A DNA stretch of 64,000 nucleotides, from positions 260,044 through 324,043 of the forward strand of contig JBGCGB010000024.1 in NCBI GenBank assembly GCA_045110335.1, read 5' to 3'. How positions within the stretch are numbered: position 1 is the stretch's first letter; every line of letters begins with the position of its first letter. Of this stretch, positions 16,691 through 25,368 are shown one piece after another. The translations under genes were made by a program, and so were the position numbers. This DNA is from CALBPI01 sp045110335 (GTDB lineage: Bacteria > Pseudomonadota > Gammaproteobacteria > Steroidobacterales > Woeseiaceae). The notes below the pieces were generated by a model, which was not told the origin of the DNA, did no database searches, and saw only the letters and a program-made list of their open reading frames with translations.

Positions 16691-17149
16691 ATGAAAACGA
16701 TTGATTTAACCCCGTTATACCGAAACAGCGTTGGTTTTGACCGTATGGCAAACCTGCTGGACAACGCCTTACGCACGGAAACTGCTGCCGGTTACCCGCC
16801 TTACAATATCGAAGTGACCGGTGAAGACCGTTATGCCGTGACGCTGGCTGTAGCTGGCTTCAAAGAAGACGAGCTGGATATCAGTGTGGAGAAGGGCGTG
16901 TTGGCCGTGCGCGGACGCAAGAACGATGAAGGCGAACGTAAGTTCTTGCATCAGGGCATTGCAAACCGCACGTTCGAGCGCAAGTTCAACCTCGCCGACT
17001 ATGTCGAAGTGGTGAATGCATCACTGGATAGTGGTCTGCTGAGTATCAGCTTGAAGAAAGAAATTCCGGATGCGATGAAACCGCGTTCGATTGCGATCAA
17101 CAGCAACAACGTGTTGTCGCATGACCAGAAAGACGATCAGGCAGCCTGA
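16691..17149 (+). CDS. ibpA: Small heat-shock protein, IbpA/Hsp20 family
   Basis: 152 residues from ATG at 16691, preceded by GGAGGA. The N-terminus MKTIDLTPLYRNSVGFDRM matches the IbpA/IbpB class, and the alpha-crystallin domain covers about residues 35-125: PPYNIEVTGEDRYAVTLAVAGF, ELDISVEKGVLAVRGRK, FLHQGIANRTFERKFNL, NASLDSGLLSISLKKEIP. The C-terminal anchoring I-x-I motif appears as IAI at KPRSIAINS. It is an ATP-independent holdase that keeps unfolding proteins soluble for DnaK and ClpB. Control looks two-layered: a sigma-32-type promoter and a ROSE-like thermometer upstream, with an intrinsic terminator behind the gene, so a single-gene transcript. Confidence 0.95.
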   Translation: MKTIDLTPLYRNSVGFDRMANLLDNALRTETAAGYPPYNIEVTGEDRYAVTLAVAGFKEDELDISVEKGVLAVRGRKNDEGERKFLHQGIANRTFERKFNLADYVEVVNASLDSGLLSISLKKEIPDAMKPRSIAINSNNVLSHDQKDDQAA

Positions 17150-17231
17150 TCGCACGATAGTCAGCACGCTCATCCCCCCTAGAGAGCGTTCGTGGATTTC
17201 CCCCCGATTTCCACAGAGCTGATGGTTCGGG

Positions 17232-17266
17232 AAGCCCCGGCGTCGGAGACGATGCCGGGGCTTTTT
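17232..17266 (+). terminator. Intrinsic terminator after hsp20
   Basis: A 10-bp GC-rich stem, AAGCCCCGGC at 17232-17241 with GCCGGGGCTT at 17254-17263, has a 12-nt loop and runs into a T tract (CTTTTTG). It ends the hsp20 transcript and separates it from the PhoX-like gene. Confidence 0.92.
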
Positions 17267-17352
17267 GTTGTTCGCGTTGGCGGTAAAGCCGGGCTGGTTA
17301 AACGTCCGGTCCGCATGCTAACTTCAGTTCTTTAGTTTTTGGCGTAATCCCA

Positions 17353-18645
17353 ATGAATCAAAGACGTTCATTTCTCAAGGCTACGGTTGGCGGTGGCGCC
17401 GCGCTTTCGCTTAGCACGTTGCTCGGAACGCTACAGGGATGCAGTAGCAAACCCAAAGCACGTGCTGGTTTGAATTTGGTGGCTGATCCGGCGGGCATTT
17501 GCGATTTACCGGCCGGTTTCTCTTACAAGATAATCTCGCCATCCGGTGAAACGATGTCAGACGGTCACAAGGTTCCCGAGTATCAGGATGGCATGGGTTG
17601 TTTTGCGGCGCCGGACGGGCGCATGGCTCTCGTTAGGAATCATGAGATTTCGCGCTATTTTCCGATCAATCCAAAATCACCTGAGCCCGAACTCGCGTAT
17701 GACCCTGATTCCAGCGGCGGGACGACAACCATTTGGTTGGATCAACAGCTCAATGTCGAAAAACACTATCTCAGCCTGACTGGCACCATTCGAAATTGCA
17801 GCGGGGGCGTAACGCCCTGGAACACATGGATCACCTGCGAGGAGGCCGGCGGTGATACTTGGGAGATGGGCCGTCGACATGGCTATGCGTTTGAAGTCGA
17901 TCCGATGCAGCCACTTCGAAAAGCGATGCCATTGACCGCAATGGGGCGATTCAATCGCGAAGCGGTCGCCGTACATGCGAAGACGGGCAACATTTATCAG
18001 ACCGAAGATCATCGGTCCGGTTGCCTGTACCGATTCATTCCAAAAGAACCGGGGCGACTGGCGGCGGGCGGGCAATTACAGGCATTGGCGCTCGTCGATA
18101 GCCCCGTCCATCATACGACCGAGAAGCCGTTGGACGTGGGTAGCCGGCATGCGTGCGAGTGGGTCGATATCGATGAGCCCGATCCCGAAAAAGATAATCT
18201 CCGCCTGCAGGCGCGTCAGAAAGGCGCGGCGGTGTTCGTCCGGGGCGAAGGCATCGTGGCACAAGGTGACGATTTCTTCTTTGCCTGCACCGATGGCGGC
18301 GCCAAAGGTATCGGCCAGATTTTTTGTTTCCATGCGGATGATGACGGTGGCGCTTTGGAGTTGGTGTATGAATCTGACGATGCATCAGTCATTGGTAATC
18401 CGGATAACCTGGCGGTTGCGCCTTGGGGTGATCTGATCGTTTGCGAAGATGGTGATCTCGACGTGCAGTGTTTGGCGGGGGTCACACCGACCGGCGATAT
18501 TTATCACATTGCGTCGAACACGCGATCCGAATGGGCGGGTGCCTGTTTCTCTCCTGACGGTTCCGTATTGTTTGCCAATATTCAGAAAAACCCGGGTATG
18601 ACGGTTGCGATTTCCGGTCCTTGGGAAACGCTGAGAAAGGCTTGA
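17353..18645 (+). CDS. PhoX-like (DUF839) phosphatase-family protein, Tat-exported
   Basis: 430 residues. The N-terminus NQRRSFLKATVGGGAALSL is a twin-arginine signal with the FLK motif, followed by LQGC, a possible lipobox, so the folded protein would be exported and perhaps lipid-anchored. The body matches PhoX/DUF839 proteins: GCFAAPDGRMALVRNHE, GGVTPWNTWITCEEA, GRFNREAVAVH, GNIYQTEDHRSGCLYRF, DNLAVAPWGDLIVCEDGD and NEWAGACFSPDG-like tail. PhoX enzymes are Ca/Fe-dependent phosphatases that release phosphate from organic esters; smaller DUF839 relatives are uncharacterised, and this one is shorter than classical PhoX, so phosphatase activity is only likely. Confidence 0.82.
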   Translation: MNQRRSFLKATVGGGAALSLSTLLGTLQGCSSKPKARAGLNLVADPAGICDLPAGFSYKIISPSGETMSDGHKVPEYQDGMGCFAAPDGRMALVRNHEISRYFPINPKSPEPELAYDPDSSGGTTTIWLDQQLNVEKHYLSLTGTIRNCSGGVTPWNTWITCEEAGGDTWEMGRRHGYAFEVDPMQPLRKAMPLTAMGRFNREAVAVHAKTGNIYQTEDHRSGCLYRFIPKEPGRLAAGGQLQALALVDSPVHHTTEKPLDVGSRHACEWVDIDEPDPEKDNLRLQARQKGAAVFVRGEGIVAQGDDFFFACTDGGAKGIGQIFCFHADDDGGALELVYESDDASVIGNPDNLAVAPWGDLIVCEDGDLDVQCLAGVTPTGDIYHIASNTRSEWAGACFSPDGSVLFANIQKNPGMTVAISGPWETLRKA

Positions 18646-18684
18646 TGTTCGAAAATCGGAAGTCGTGACGTTTGTGACAACGCG

Positions 18685-19134
18685 TCAGTCTAGATATCTT
18701 CTTATTTCGTTAATAAGCCCTTCCTCATCGAATCGTAAGATGAGGATCGTTCTGCCTTCATACTGTCTTAAGGTTTCGTTTCGGTAGTACTCGGAACGTT
18801 CATTGACGACAACAACGGCTGTGTTGCTACCGAGTATGATGGACTCAATGTCCTGAGCGATAGACACCATTGACGCCACTTTCTGTGGAATACCTTTTTT
18901 CAAATGCGCTGTGCCTTCGAACGATCGTGCATACGCGATATGGTGGTCAGTAACGTCATCCGCTAAGAATGCTAAAAAGGCATCAAGATCCTCGGTCGTC
19001 GCGGCCGGTTGTCGAGCTTGCTCCGACGCGGCAATGAAAGCGCTGACGAAGGCGGCTGACGGCTCGGCATGCACCGGTGCAGTGATTGTCAAGTTCGACA
19101 CCACGATTAGAAGGGTTACGAATGCGTTTTTCAT
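18685..19134 (-). CDS. Exported NTF2-like (SnoaL-type) protein
   Basis: 149 residues with a signal peptide ending near APVHAEP. The mature part looks like an NTF2-like cone: an N-terminal helix with FIAASEQARQ, DLDAFLAFLADDVTDHHI, a central strand region, and a C-terminal IILRFDEEGLINEIRRYLD typical of SnoaL-like proteins. Such folds serve many purposes, from small-molecule binding to isomerase activity; no function can be named. It is convergent with the PhoX-like gene and lies 148 bp downstream of the large metallohydrolase gene on the same strand. Confidence 0.65.
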   Translation of the reverse strand: MKNAFVTLLIVVSNLTITAPVHAEPSAAFVSAFIAASEQARQPAATTEDLDAFLAFLADDVTDHHIAYARSFEGTAHLKKGIPQKVASMVSIAQDIESIILGSNTAVVVVNERSEYYRNETLRQYEGRTILILRFDEEGLINEIRRYLD

Positions 19135-19282
19135 GAAGCCACCGGTTGCTATTGGCGAACAATCATCTTAACACCTTACCAATTCGGCCGAGCGCACGCG
19201 CCGCCATCACCAGTCTCAATGAAGTTCCGTATCGCAAGTGCACTTGCAATCACGATTCGGAAGCCCGCGCGGAACAGCATCC

Positions 19283-21736
19283 TTATGGGCTGATCATTGC
19301 TTGTAGCTTTGCCCGTGCTTTAGCGAATCGTGCTTCTAGTTTCGGCGTTTGAACTTCCCCATACGCATCGCGAATCTCGCGTTCCGCGGCATCGAGTGCG
19401 CTGATCAAATCACTCGCTGCGCTCGCACGTGCCGAGCTGTCCGTACTGCCGATCGTGTCAATCCAGATCGGTGAAGAATGCGCGAAGGGACGTGCGTGCA
19501 TTGTTGGCCAGGCGTCCTCAGCGCGTGATGATGCGTAGGCACGCAACGCGACCCAGCCGCCCTCAGGTAGGGTGATTTCGCCCGTTAGTGTCTTCTGCTC
19601 GTTGGCCAAAACACCATCATGACGACTCACGACTTGACCGTTGATGATCAGCTCGACGACATCGATGGCGTTAGTGCTCGCCAATGTTGCTTGCCAGGTA
19701 TGTGTGCCACTGCTGATGGTTTCGCCGGGTCTAATGTTGTCGCTCATGCTGAAGACGAGTGCGGGTCCGGTTGTGACGAAGCTTTTGCCGGCTGCCGCGG
19801 CGGCGAGAACCGATGATGAGGTGACATCACCGTCAACGCGAGCATAGGTTCGACCAGTGCCCACGGCCGGTGTGCGGTGGAAGTCTACCCAGGAGTCGGT
19901 GCCGGACATTGCTGCGATCGGTTGTCCAATGTTCAACAAGCGGTACCAAACATGCGCGTTGCCCAATGGGCTCGTCCATGCGCAAACCATCTCGATACCC
20001 ATGCGCTTGGCCAAGACGCCGTCGGCGATCATTTCGAGCGGGATGGGGCTCTCGTCCAGTTGCTCGAACGGATCATCATCGTTCACGATCGGATGCACGT
20101 AGGTCGGGAACGCACCGGTGGCTTCGGCATAGGCCAGCACGTCGCCATTGGTCAGGTCCGGATCGCCCAGTGTCGGATTGTAAGGTCCGAAGAACCACGG
20201 CACAAACGGTTGCGTGACACCCGCTAAGCCAATGTGGCCATGGAAGTGTGAGCGAACCTCTTGTCCCTGACGCACGACGCGCCCGGCGGTCGCGGATTGC
20301 TCGCCAACCAAGGATTCGTCGATGCGTCGTTGCCAGCGATTCCATGACATCGGTGCCAGCGCATCGAGATCTTCGCCGGCCATGACGCGCAGCGCGTCTT
20401 TGTGTGTGGCGCGATGATGTCCGTCGCCATTCAAATGTACATGATGATCCGCGGAGGCATAGCCGGCCGCATTCGCATCCCAAAGCGGTTGCGGGCTGAC
20501 GGTTGTGGTCGAGGCACGATTGGCGCGGACACGGATGGTTTCCTGAACGATTGGTGCCATAGGGCCACGTGCGATCGTGGCGGTGTATCGCCCGACCGGG
20601 AGCGAAAAGTCAGCGCTGCCTTCGACGTAGAAATAGTAGCGACCGGTTTGCGGATCAAAGTAAGTAGCGTCGGTCGGTGACGCTACCGGATGGCCGTCAT
20701 CATTGGTCAGTGAAACGCGCGCTGTGACGGGTTGGTCATCGGTGTTGTTGATCTTCAGTGACAACATGCCGGTCGCTGTTTTTCGATTCCATTCACGGAT
20801 AACCAGCGTTTCGGATGCGCCACCATAGGTCGCGATACGCTTTAAATGAAACTGACGCTGCTCGTCAGCTTCTACGTAGTAAATATGATTACCATCAGCG
20901 CTGAATGCCGGCGTCAAGGCAAAGCGAGCACCGTTGGTAATGCGATGGGTCACGTTAGGATCATTCAGATCCATTGTCCAAAGATGGTAGGCGTTATCGA
21001 TCGGCGCGCTGTAAACGACGAGCTGCTGTGTAGGGTGGGCATCGGCGCTGAGATGATAGGTCAAAGTCTCACGATGCACGACGGCATCGGTGCCAGCAAC
21101 GAAGTCCCGGACCCGCAGGACGCGATGAGCCCCCGCGCCATGCAGATAGAGCAGCCCTTTACCAGAAGCGAGGCGTCGCGCATTCCGCTCGACCTGGCGA
21201 AGGTCGGTCAGCTGCGCATCTACGCCGGACGACAAATGTCGTCGCCAAAGACTGAGCTTGTCACCGACGCCTGAGGTATAGAAGAGACTTTCGCCATCGG
21301 TAGAAAATTCGGGATCGAGCTCGATGGTCGGCGTGTTGATAACGGTCTCATCGCCACTCGCCAAATCCAACACGACAATCGAAGTGTCGCTGCCGTTGTC
21401 GCGAACAAACGCGATTTGCGAGCCATCCGGTGACCAGCGTGGCCGAGCATCGACATCAGCGCTATCGGTGATCTGCGTTGCAGTGCCGTTTTCAATATCC
21501 AACAGCCATAACCACCCTTGCGCCGCGAAAGCTAAAGCCTCGCCGTCTGGTGCCGGGGCGGGATCGGTCGGACCGTTCGCTAGGATAGGTAGCTCGTGTT
21601 GCTCGAGATAGACATGATGCCCAAAGTCGGACAATTTGGAATATCGATGTTCCCATTGTGCGAGTGCGGCGCTGCTTAGCAAACTCGTTGCGATGGCAAA
21701 GAAGACAAGTGTAAGACGTTCGAAGAGGTGCATCAT
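19283..21736 (-). CDS. Exported TolB-like propeller plus CehA/McbA-type metallohydrolase
   Basis: 817 residues with a signal peptide ending at AALAQWE. Residues about 50-330 carry TolB/WD40-like repeats (PRWSPDGSQIAFVRDNG, DPEFSTDGESLFYTSG, TPAFSADGNHIYYVEAD). A linker with beta-sandwich character follows, then a PHP-like domain from about residue 430: ADHHVHLNGDG in place of the usual DLHVHS, SHFHGHIG, THVHPIV-like segment, GTDSWVDFH. This order is seen in CehA/McbA-family proteins, some of which hydrolyse carbamate esters. The C-terminus ends in a charged coiled segment. The substrate is unknown; the propeller may present peptides or glycans to the enzyme domain. Confidence 0.75.
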   Translation of the reverse strand: MMHLFERLTLVFFAIATSLLSSAALAQWEHRYSKLSDFGHHVYLEQHELPILANGPTDPAPAPDGEALAFAAQGWLWLLDIENGTATQITDSADVDARPRWSPDGSQIAFVRDNGSDTSIVVLDLASGDETVINTPTIELDPEFSTDGESLFYTSGVGDKLSLWRRHLSSGVDAQLTDLRQVERNARRLASGKGLLYLHGAGAHRVLRVRDFVAGTDAVVHRETLTYHLSADAHPTQQLVVYSAPIDNAYHLWTMDLNDPNVTHRITNGARFALTPAFSADGNHIYYVEADEQRQFHLKRIATYGGASETLVIREWNRKTATGMLSLKINNTDDQPVTARVSLTNDDGHPVASPTDATYFDPQTGRYYFYVEGSADFSLPVGRYTATIARGPMAPIVQETIRVRANRASTTTVSPQPLWDANAAGYASADHHVHLNGDGHHRATHKDALRVMAGEDLDALAPMSWNRWQRRIDESLVGEQSATAGRVVRQGQEVRSHFHGHIGLAGVTQPFVPWFFGPYNPTLGDPDLTNGDVLAYAEATGAFPTYVHPIVNDDDPFEQLDESPIPLEMIADGVLAKRMGIEMVCAWTSPLGNAHVWYRLLNIGQPIAAMSGTDSWVDFHRTPAVGTGRTYARVDGDVTSSSVLAAAAAGKSFVTTGPALVFSMSDNIRPGETISSGTHTWQATLASTNAIDVVELIINGQVVSRHDGVLANEQKTLTGEITLPEGGWVALRAYASSRAEDAWPTMHARPFAHSSPIWIDTIGSTDSSARASAASDLISALDAAEREIRDAYGEVQTPKLEARFAKARAKLQAMISP

Positions 21737-21976
21737 GAGGTGACCTGAATCCCAATCGGTTTTAGTAAGACGGAGGATACCGCAGCACGATTGAGTTCAC
21801 TATGCGGACTTGTTCTGTCGATCCCAATCGCATCGTCGCTACTGCGCTGAATGAGCCATCGCTTTGCTAGTAAAACCCTTTTCGTATCAGTTGGCTGAAG
21901 TCAATACGACTTTTGAGGACGCTATTGAGCGGCGACCTTTGTTACGATGTCGATGTTGGACACTCAGGCGTCAAAT

Positions 21977-22867
21977 ATGAAGTTCGTTGTGATTCTGGTT
22001 GGTATCGGTGCCGTTTTGATGCTGTTGCTTTCCCGTCGACAAAGCACTGCGGAGTCGCCGTCGTTGCCTATGCCAGCAGAGCCAATGTCCAGTGCGAAGC
22101 TTGAGGAATGGAAGTCAGTCCTTGACCAGCGTGCTTTGCCCGCAAAAAGGTTGCGGTTGACCGGCCAACCCGCAACATCGACCATCGCATCCAAGATTGG
22201 AGGCAAGCCTTATTGGACGGATGATTTAGCATACCCGGCATCGACTAAAGGCGAACCACTGCATTTCCTCGCACAGGTCAACTTCGGTGAGATAGATGAT
22301 CGGCTTGAGCAGTTTCCCGATAGTGGTCTTTTGCAGTTTTTTATTGGTGCCGATGACTTGTATGGTTTTAACTTCGAGCAGCCGACGGCGGCAAATGCAA
22401 ACAGTCGGAACTATGCGGTTGTGTTTCACGAGAAGCCGGACGTATCTAGGCACATTCCTACCGAGACCCCAGTGCCAAACGAAGAAGACTTGCTGCCTTT
22501 TCGCGGTGAGTCAGGCATTCGGTTCGAGAGCATGATGAGCAAAGCTTCACCTGTGGACTACCGATTTCAAACGCTGTTGCCCGACACGCAAGAGGTCAAT
22601 GATGTGGCTTTCAATCAGTTGTACGAGTATGCAATCCAAGCGCCCTCCCACCAAATGGGGGGCTACGCCGTGTTCACTCAAGTGGATCCTCGCGAGTCGA
22701 ACGATGTGACTGATGACTGGCAACTGCTATTTCAGATCGACAGCGAAAAGGTAGGCGGCTTTGACATCATGTGGGGGGATGTCGGTATCGCGAATTTCTT
22801 CATACGCACCGAAGATCTCGAGAAGCGCGATTTCAGTCGGGTTTGGTATAACTGGGATTGCCACTAA
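21977..22867 (+). CDS. DUF1963 (YwqG-like) protein with N-terminal anchor
   Basis: About 296 residues from ATG at 21977; an in-frame ATG at 21947 would add ten residues before the hydrophobic stretch MKFVVILVGIGAVLMLLL, which is a signal anchor. The rest matches the YwqG/DUF1963 family: KIGGKPYWTDDLAYP, PLHFLAQVNFGEI, FPDSGLLQFFIGADDLYG, and a final GDVGIANFFIRTEDL. The family is widespread and has no established function. Family members are usually cytoplasmic, so the anchor is slightly unusual. It precedes the TPR-like protein gene by 88 bp on the same strand. Confidence 0.75.
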   Translation: MKFVVILVGIGAVLMLLLSRRQSTAESPSLPMPAEPMSSAKLEEWKSVLDQRALPAKRLRLTGQPATSTIASKIGGKPYWTDDLAYPASTKGEPLHFLAQVNFGEIDDRLEQFPDSGLLQFFIGADDLYGFNFEQPTAANANSRNYAVVFHEKPDVSRHIPTETPVPNEEDLLPFRGESGIRFESMMSKASPVDYRFQTLLPDTQEVNDVAFNQLYEYAIQAPSHQMGGYAVFTQVDPRESNDVTDDWQLLFQIDSEKVGGFDIMWGDVGIANFFIRTEDLEKRDFSRVWYNWDCH

Positions 22868-22955
22868 GAACATTAGGCGGCTTGTTTCAGCCTAGCGATC
22901 GCCGACTATCACGACTCTTGTCCGCTGCGCTGCGACAAGGCTATTGAGCTAAATC

Positions 22956-24104
22956 ATGAACGCGGGAAAACGCAGTAAGCAAATTTTTCTCGGAATGTCT
23001 TTTCTGGTCATTCTATTTTCATTGGGCTGGTTTTGCAGTTTCTTATTGGAGACTTCAGAACTAGCCGAAGTATCGACAGCGAAAAAAAATGACCGAACCG
23101 ATGTCGCCATGCAGATGGAAGCGGAGATCAATTCAGAGCCAGGAGCTCTGCAGACTGCAGACAAAACCTGCCCTTCCGATGCTGACCCTATGACTGAGGT
23201 TCAAGACCTTTCCAAGACCGATTGGGCAGAACTTCATGAATCGATCATCGAAACCGCCTTGCGCTCTAAGTCGATAGATCTCCTGTTGTTGGGCGCCTAC
23301 ACAACATCGGTATTTGAGCAATCCGATGAGCTTCTTGAGCTCGCGCTCGAGCAAAATCCGGAAGACCCTGAGGTGTTGTGGCATGCTGCTAACTTGTGCG
23401 CTAATGCACGCGATGGAGATGTTTGCGAGCGCCATGACTGGTGGGATCGGCTGGTGGAGGCGGATGGACAGAATGCACGTGCGTGGATGGGATATGCGAC
23501 ATTCTATTATCGCAAAGGCGATGCCAAAAAAGCATTACGCGGTCTTCAACAAGCAGCATCGATGCCCGAGGCGAACGGCTACTTTGTTGAAAGTATCCAA
23601 TTGTACGAACGTGCTTATGCGGTCACTACTGACTGGTCGTTTCAACAACGAGTCGCTGGCGCATTCTCGATCTTAGCTGTCAAGATGCCACCGTTTACGC
23701 CGATTGTTAAGTTCTGCCAGGAGGCCGGAGAGCACTCAGTTGAGGTGGCCCGGTTATGCATGACTTACTGGCAAAAAATGTATCAGTCGCCGATGTCGAA
23801 CGAACTCGAATCGTTACTTGCGCGGGACATGATTCCGGCTATGCTGGTCTTAATGGGTCGTGAGGCCGACGCCGAGGCGCTTCGTTCGGAAAACAAAAAA
23901 TCTTACGGCGATCAAGAAAACGCGATTGTTGTTCAAAAAAGGATCGATCAGAGCGCAATCTTTGAGCGCTACGCTATAGCGACACCGGAGCGCTTTGCAC
24001 GTTTTCTGGAGTTAACGCGTAGTCACGGGGAGCGTGGCGCGAGAATGCAAATGCTGGCAGAGCAGCAGGCCTTGATTGATCAGGGGCGCTTGGATCCTTG
24101 TTAG
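22956..24104 (+). CDS. Membrane-anchored TPR-like protein of unknown function
   Basis: 382 residues. One hydrophobic segment near residues 9-30 (IFLGMSFLVILFSLGWFCSF) anchors the protein, leaving a large domain probably outside the cytoplasm. Repeats resembling tetratricopeptide helices occur in the middle: DELLELALEQNPEDPEVLWHAA, ARAWMGYATFYYRKGDAKKALRGL, YFVESIQLYERAYAVT. Several cysteines are spread through it (CANARDGDVCERH, FCQEAGE, RLCMTYW). No enzyme motif was recognised. Proteins with this outline occur as hypotheticals in Xanthomonadales-like genomes. It ends shortly before the bidirectional terminator shared with tmRNA. Confidence 0.6.
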   Translation: MNAGKRSKQIFLGMSFLVILFSLGWFCSFLLETSELAEVSTAKKNDRTDVAMQMEAEINSEPGALQTADKTCPSDADPMTEVQDLSKTDWAELHESIIETALRSKSIDLLLLGAYTTSVFEQSDELLELALEQNPEDPEVLWHAANLCANARDGDVCERHDWWDRLVEADGQNARAWMGYATFYYRKGDAKKALRGLQQAASMPEANGYFVESIQLYERAYAVTTDWSFQQRVAGAFSILAVKMPPFTPIVKFCQEAGEHSVEVARLCMTYWQKMYQSPMSNELESLLARDMIPAMLVLMGREADAEALRSENKKSYGDQENAIVVQKRIDQSAIFERYAIATPERFARFLELTRSHGERGARMQMLAEQQALIDQGRLDPC

Positions 24105-24201
24105 CGGCAAGCGATTGCGAGACATTCTCTTTGATAGACAATTGTTCTTGGCAATCGGGATCAGGCGACTCTTTGCGAAGCCCAACATATCCGGCACAAA
24201 A

Positions 24202-24225
24202 AAAGACCACCTTGCGGTGGTCTTT
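24202..24225 (-). terminator. Bidirectional intrinsic terminator between tmRNA and TPR-like gene
   Basis: A 10-bp stem, AAAGACCACC at 24202-24211 and GGTGGTCTTT at 24216-24225, with loop TTGC, is flanked by A and T runs on both sides. It would stop ssrA transcription on the minus strand and also the plus-strand gene ending at 24104. Confidence 0.9.
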
Positions 24226-24235
24226 TTCCTTGCAT

Positions 24236-24595
24236 TGGTGGAGGCGGCGGGAATTGAACCCGCGTCCGCAAGCCCTCTGCTTTGAGCTCTACATGCTTAT
24301 TTCGTCTTTAAATCTTACTGCTGACAACTCGACGAACGGAGCGCATCAACAGCCAGTTTAGTAAAGGTTTTAACTATTGGGCCCCAAACATACCCGCCAG
24401 CGATCTTGTGTAAATAACTTTCGGGTCCGGACGCACAAGCACGAACCGGTCGAAAGGCAGTCTACTGGTGTTTAAGCAGCGATTGCGTAGTTGTCGTCGT
24501 TTGCAACTATAGTGTTACAGCTAGTTTTACGAGCTAATCTGTCACTCGGCATGCACCCAAAGGTTCGCGACCCACGTCGAAGCCATGTCGCCCCC
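24236..24595 (-). ncRNA. ssrA: tmRNA (ssrA), proteolysis tag ANDDNYAIAA
   Basis: About 360 nt. The 5' end GGGGGCGACATGGCTTCGAC and the 3' end GCGGGTTCAATTCCCGCCGC followed by CTCCACCA form the tRNA-like half: GGGGGCG pairs with CGCCTCC (one G-U pair), and the T arm with GTTCAAT is intact, with CCA encoded. The internal reading frame at 24475-24504 translates to ANDDNYAIAA followed by TAA at 24472, the peptide added to stalled proteins for ClpXP and related proteases. The tag resembles the enteric ANDENYALAA with two changes. SmpB, its partner, is encoded 0.8 kb away. A strong terminator follows at once. Confidence 0.96.
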
Positions 24596-24610
24596 TTTTG
24601 ATGTCCTACT

Positions 24611-24639
24611 AATATGCGGTTAGATGTCGCTCGTTTCAA
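24611..24639 (-). promoter_or_regulatory. Candidate promoter of ssrA
   Basis: On the minus strand TTGAAA (24634-24639) and CATATT (24611-24616) are 17 bp apart, a sigma-70-like pair. Transcription would begin about 10 nt before the mature tmRNA 5' end, leaving a short leader for RNase P to remove. Confidence 0.5.
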
Positions 24640-24896
24640 TGGAGTAGGGCGCATACTTGAATGCGTGCGTTGGTCTTAGACTGCTCGCTATCCGTCAAGA
24701 TTGATGAGATAGAGATTATAAGTAATTGAAAAATATTATTTTAGTAGATTTCAAAAGCGGGATTTGCTGGTGTTAGGACCCATCGCTATTTCAGCCAAAA
24801 ATTGCGATTGTCACTGTCCATTAAACCTAATTTGAGTACACTTTTGACCCTACAGCGCAGTTTGCGCCTTTCAATCTACGATAGGAGATAGACAGC
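24640..24896. other. AT-rich intergenic space before ridA-like gene
   Basis: This stretch separates the ssrA promoter from the RidA lipoprotein gene. It is visibly richer in A and T than its surroundings, especially 24700-24760, and holds the ridA-like promoter, but I see no clear -10/-35 pair, repeat or open frame. Confidence 0.4.
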
Positions 24897-25352
24897 ATGA
24901 AGCAATGGTTATTGGCAGGCGCCCTGGTCAGCCTGATGAGTGGTTGTGTCATTAGCGTCAACGATGACAGCGATGGTCCGCGTTATCGCAACGTTCAAAT
25001 GACAGGTAATGCCAACAAGCCGTACTCGGATGCTGTTTATGCCGACGATTTCGTTTTCTTGTCCGGTGCTTTGGGGACATTGCCGACAACCGGTGAGTTA
25101 GCTGCTGGCGGGATCGGCCCTGAGACGCTGCAGGCGATGCAGAACATCTCGCGTACGCTTGCTGAGTTCAATCTGACGACCGATGATTTGGTCAAATGCA
25201 CGGTGTTTCTCGCTGATATGAGTGAATGGTCCGCGATGAATGAGGTCTATACGACGTTCTTCCGCGAGCCACCCGCGCGCAGCGCCGTCGAAGTCAGCGG
25301 CTTGGGCTTGGACGCTCGCGTCGAAATTGAGTGTATTGCTTACGACGACTAA
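24897..25352 (+). CDS. RidA/YjgF-family lipoprotein
   Basis: 151 residues. The N-terminus MKQWLLAGALVSLMSGC is a lipoprotein signal peptide (lipobox MSGC), and the mature part from about residue 30 is a complete RidA domain: YSDAVYADDFVFLSGALGTLP, GGIGPETLQAMQNISRTLAEF, VKCTVFLADMSEWSAMNEVY, and PPARSAVEVSGLGLDARVEIECIAY with the Arg that binds the carboxylate of imines in active RidA proteins. Cytoplasmic RidA hydrolyses reactive enamine/imine intermediates from amino acid metabolism. A lipid-anchored version is uncommon and its substrate is unknown. Translation starts after a good AGGAGA site. It converges with smpB. Confidence 0.88.
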   Translation: MKQWLLAGALVSLMSGCVISVNDDSDGPRYRNVQMTGNANKPYSDAVYADDFVFLSGALGTLPTTGELAAGGIGPETLQAMQNISRTLAEFNLTTDDLVKCTVFLADMSEWSAMNEVYTTFFREPPARSAVEVSGLGLDARVEIECIAYDD

Positions 25353-25368
25353 GACGATAGGGTCGCGG

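Noticed and set aside
24076..24361. Plus-strand frames over the tmRNA 3' end (contain EAAGIEPASA, ELNPRPQA)
   Set aside because: These are typical spurious peptides from the strand opposite a tRNA-like T arm; tmRNA is clear on the minus strand.
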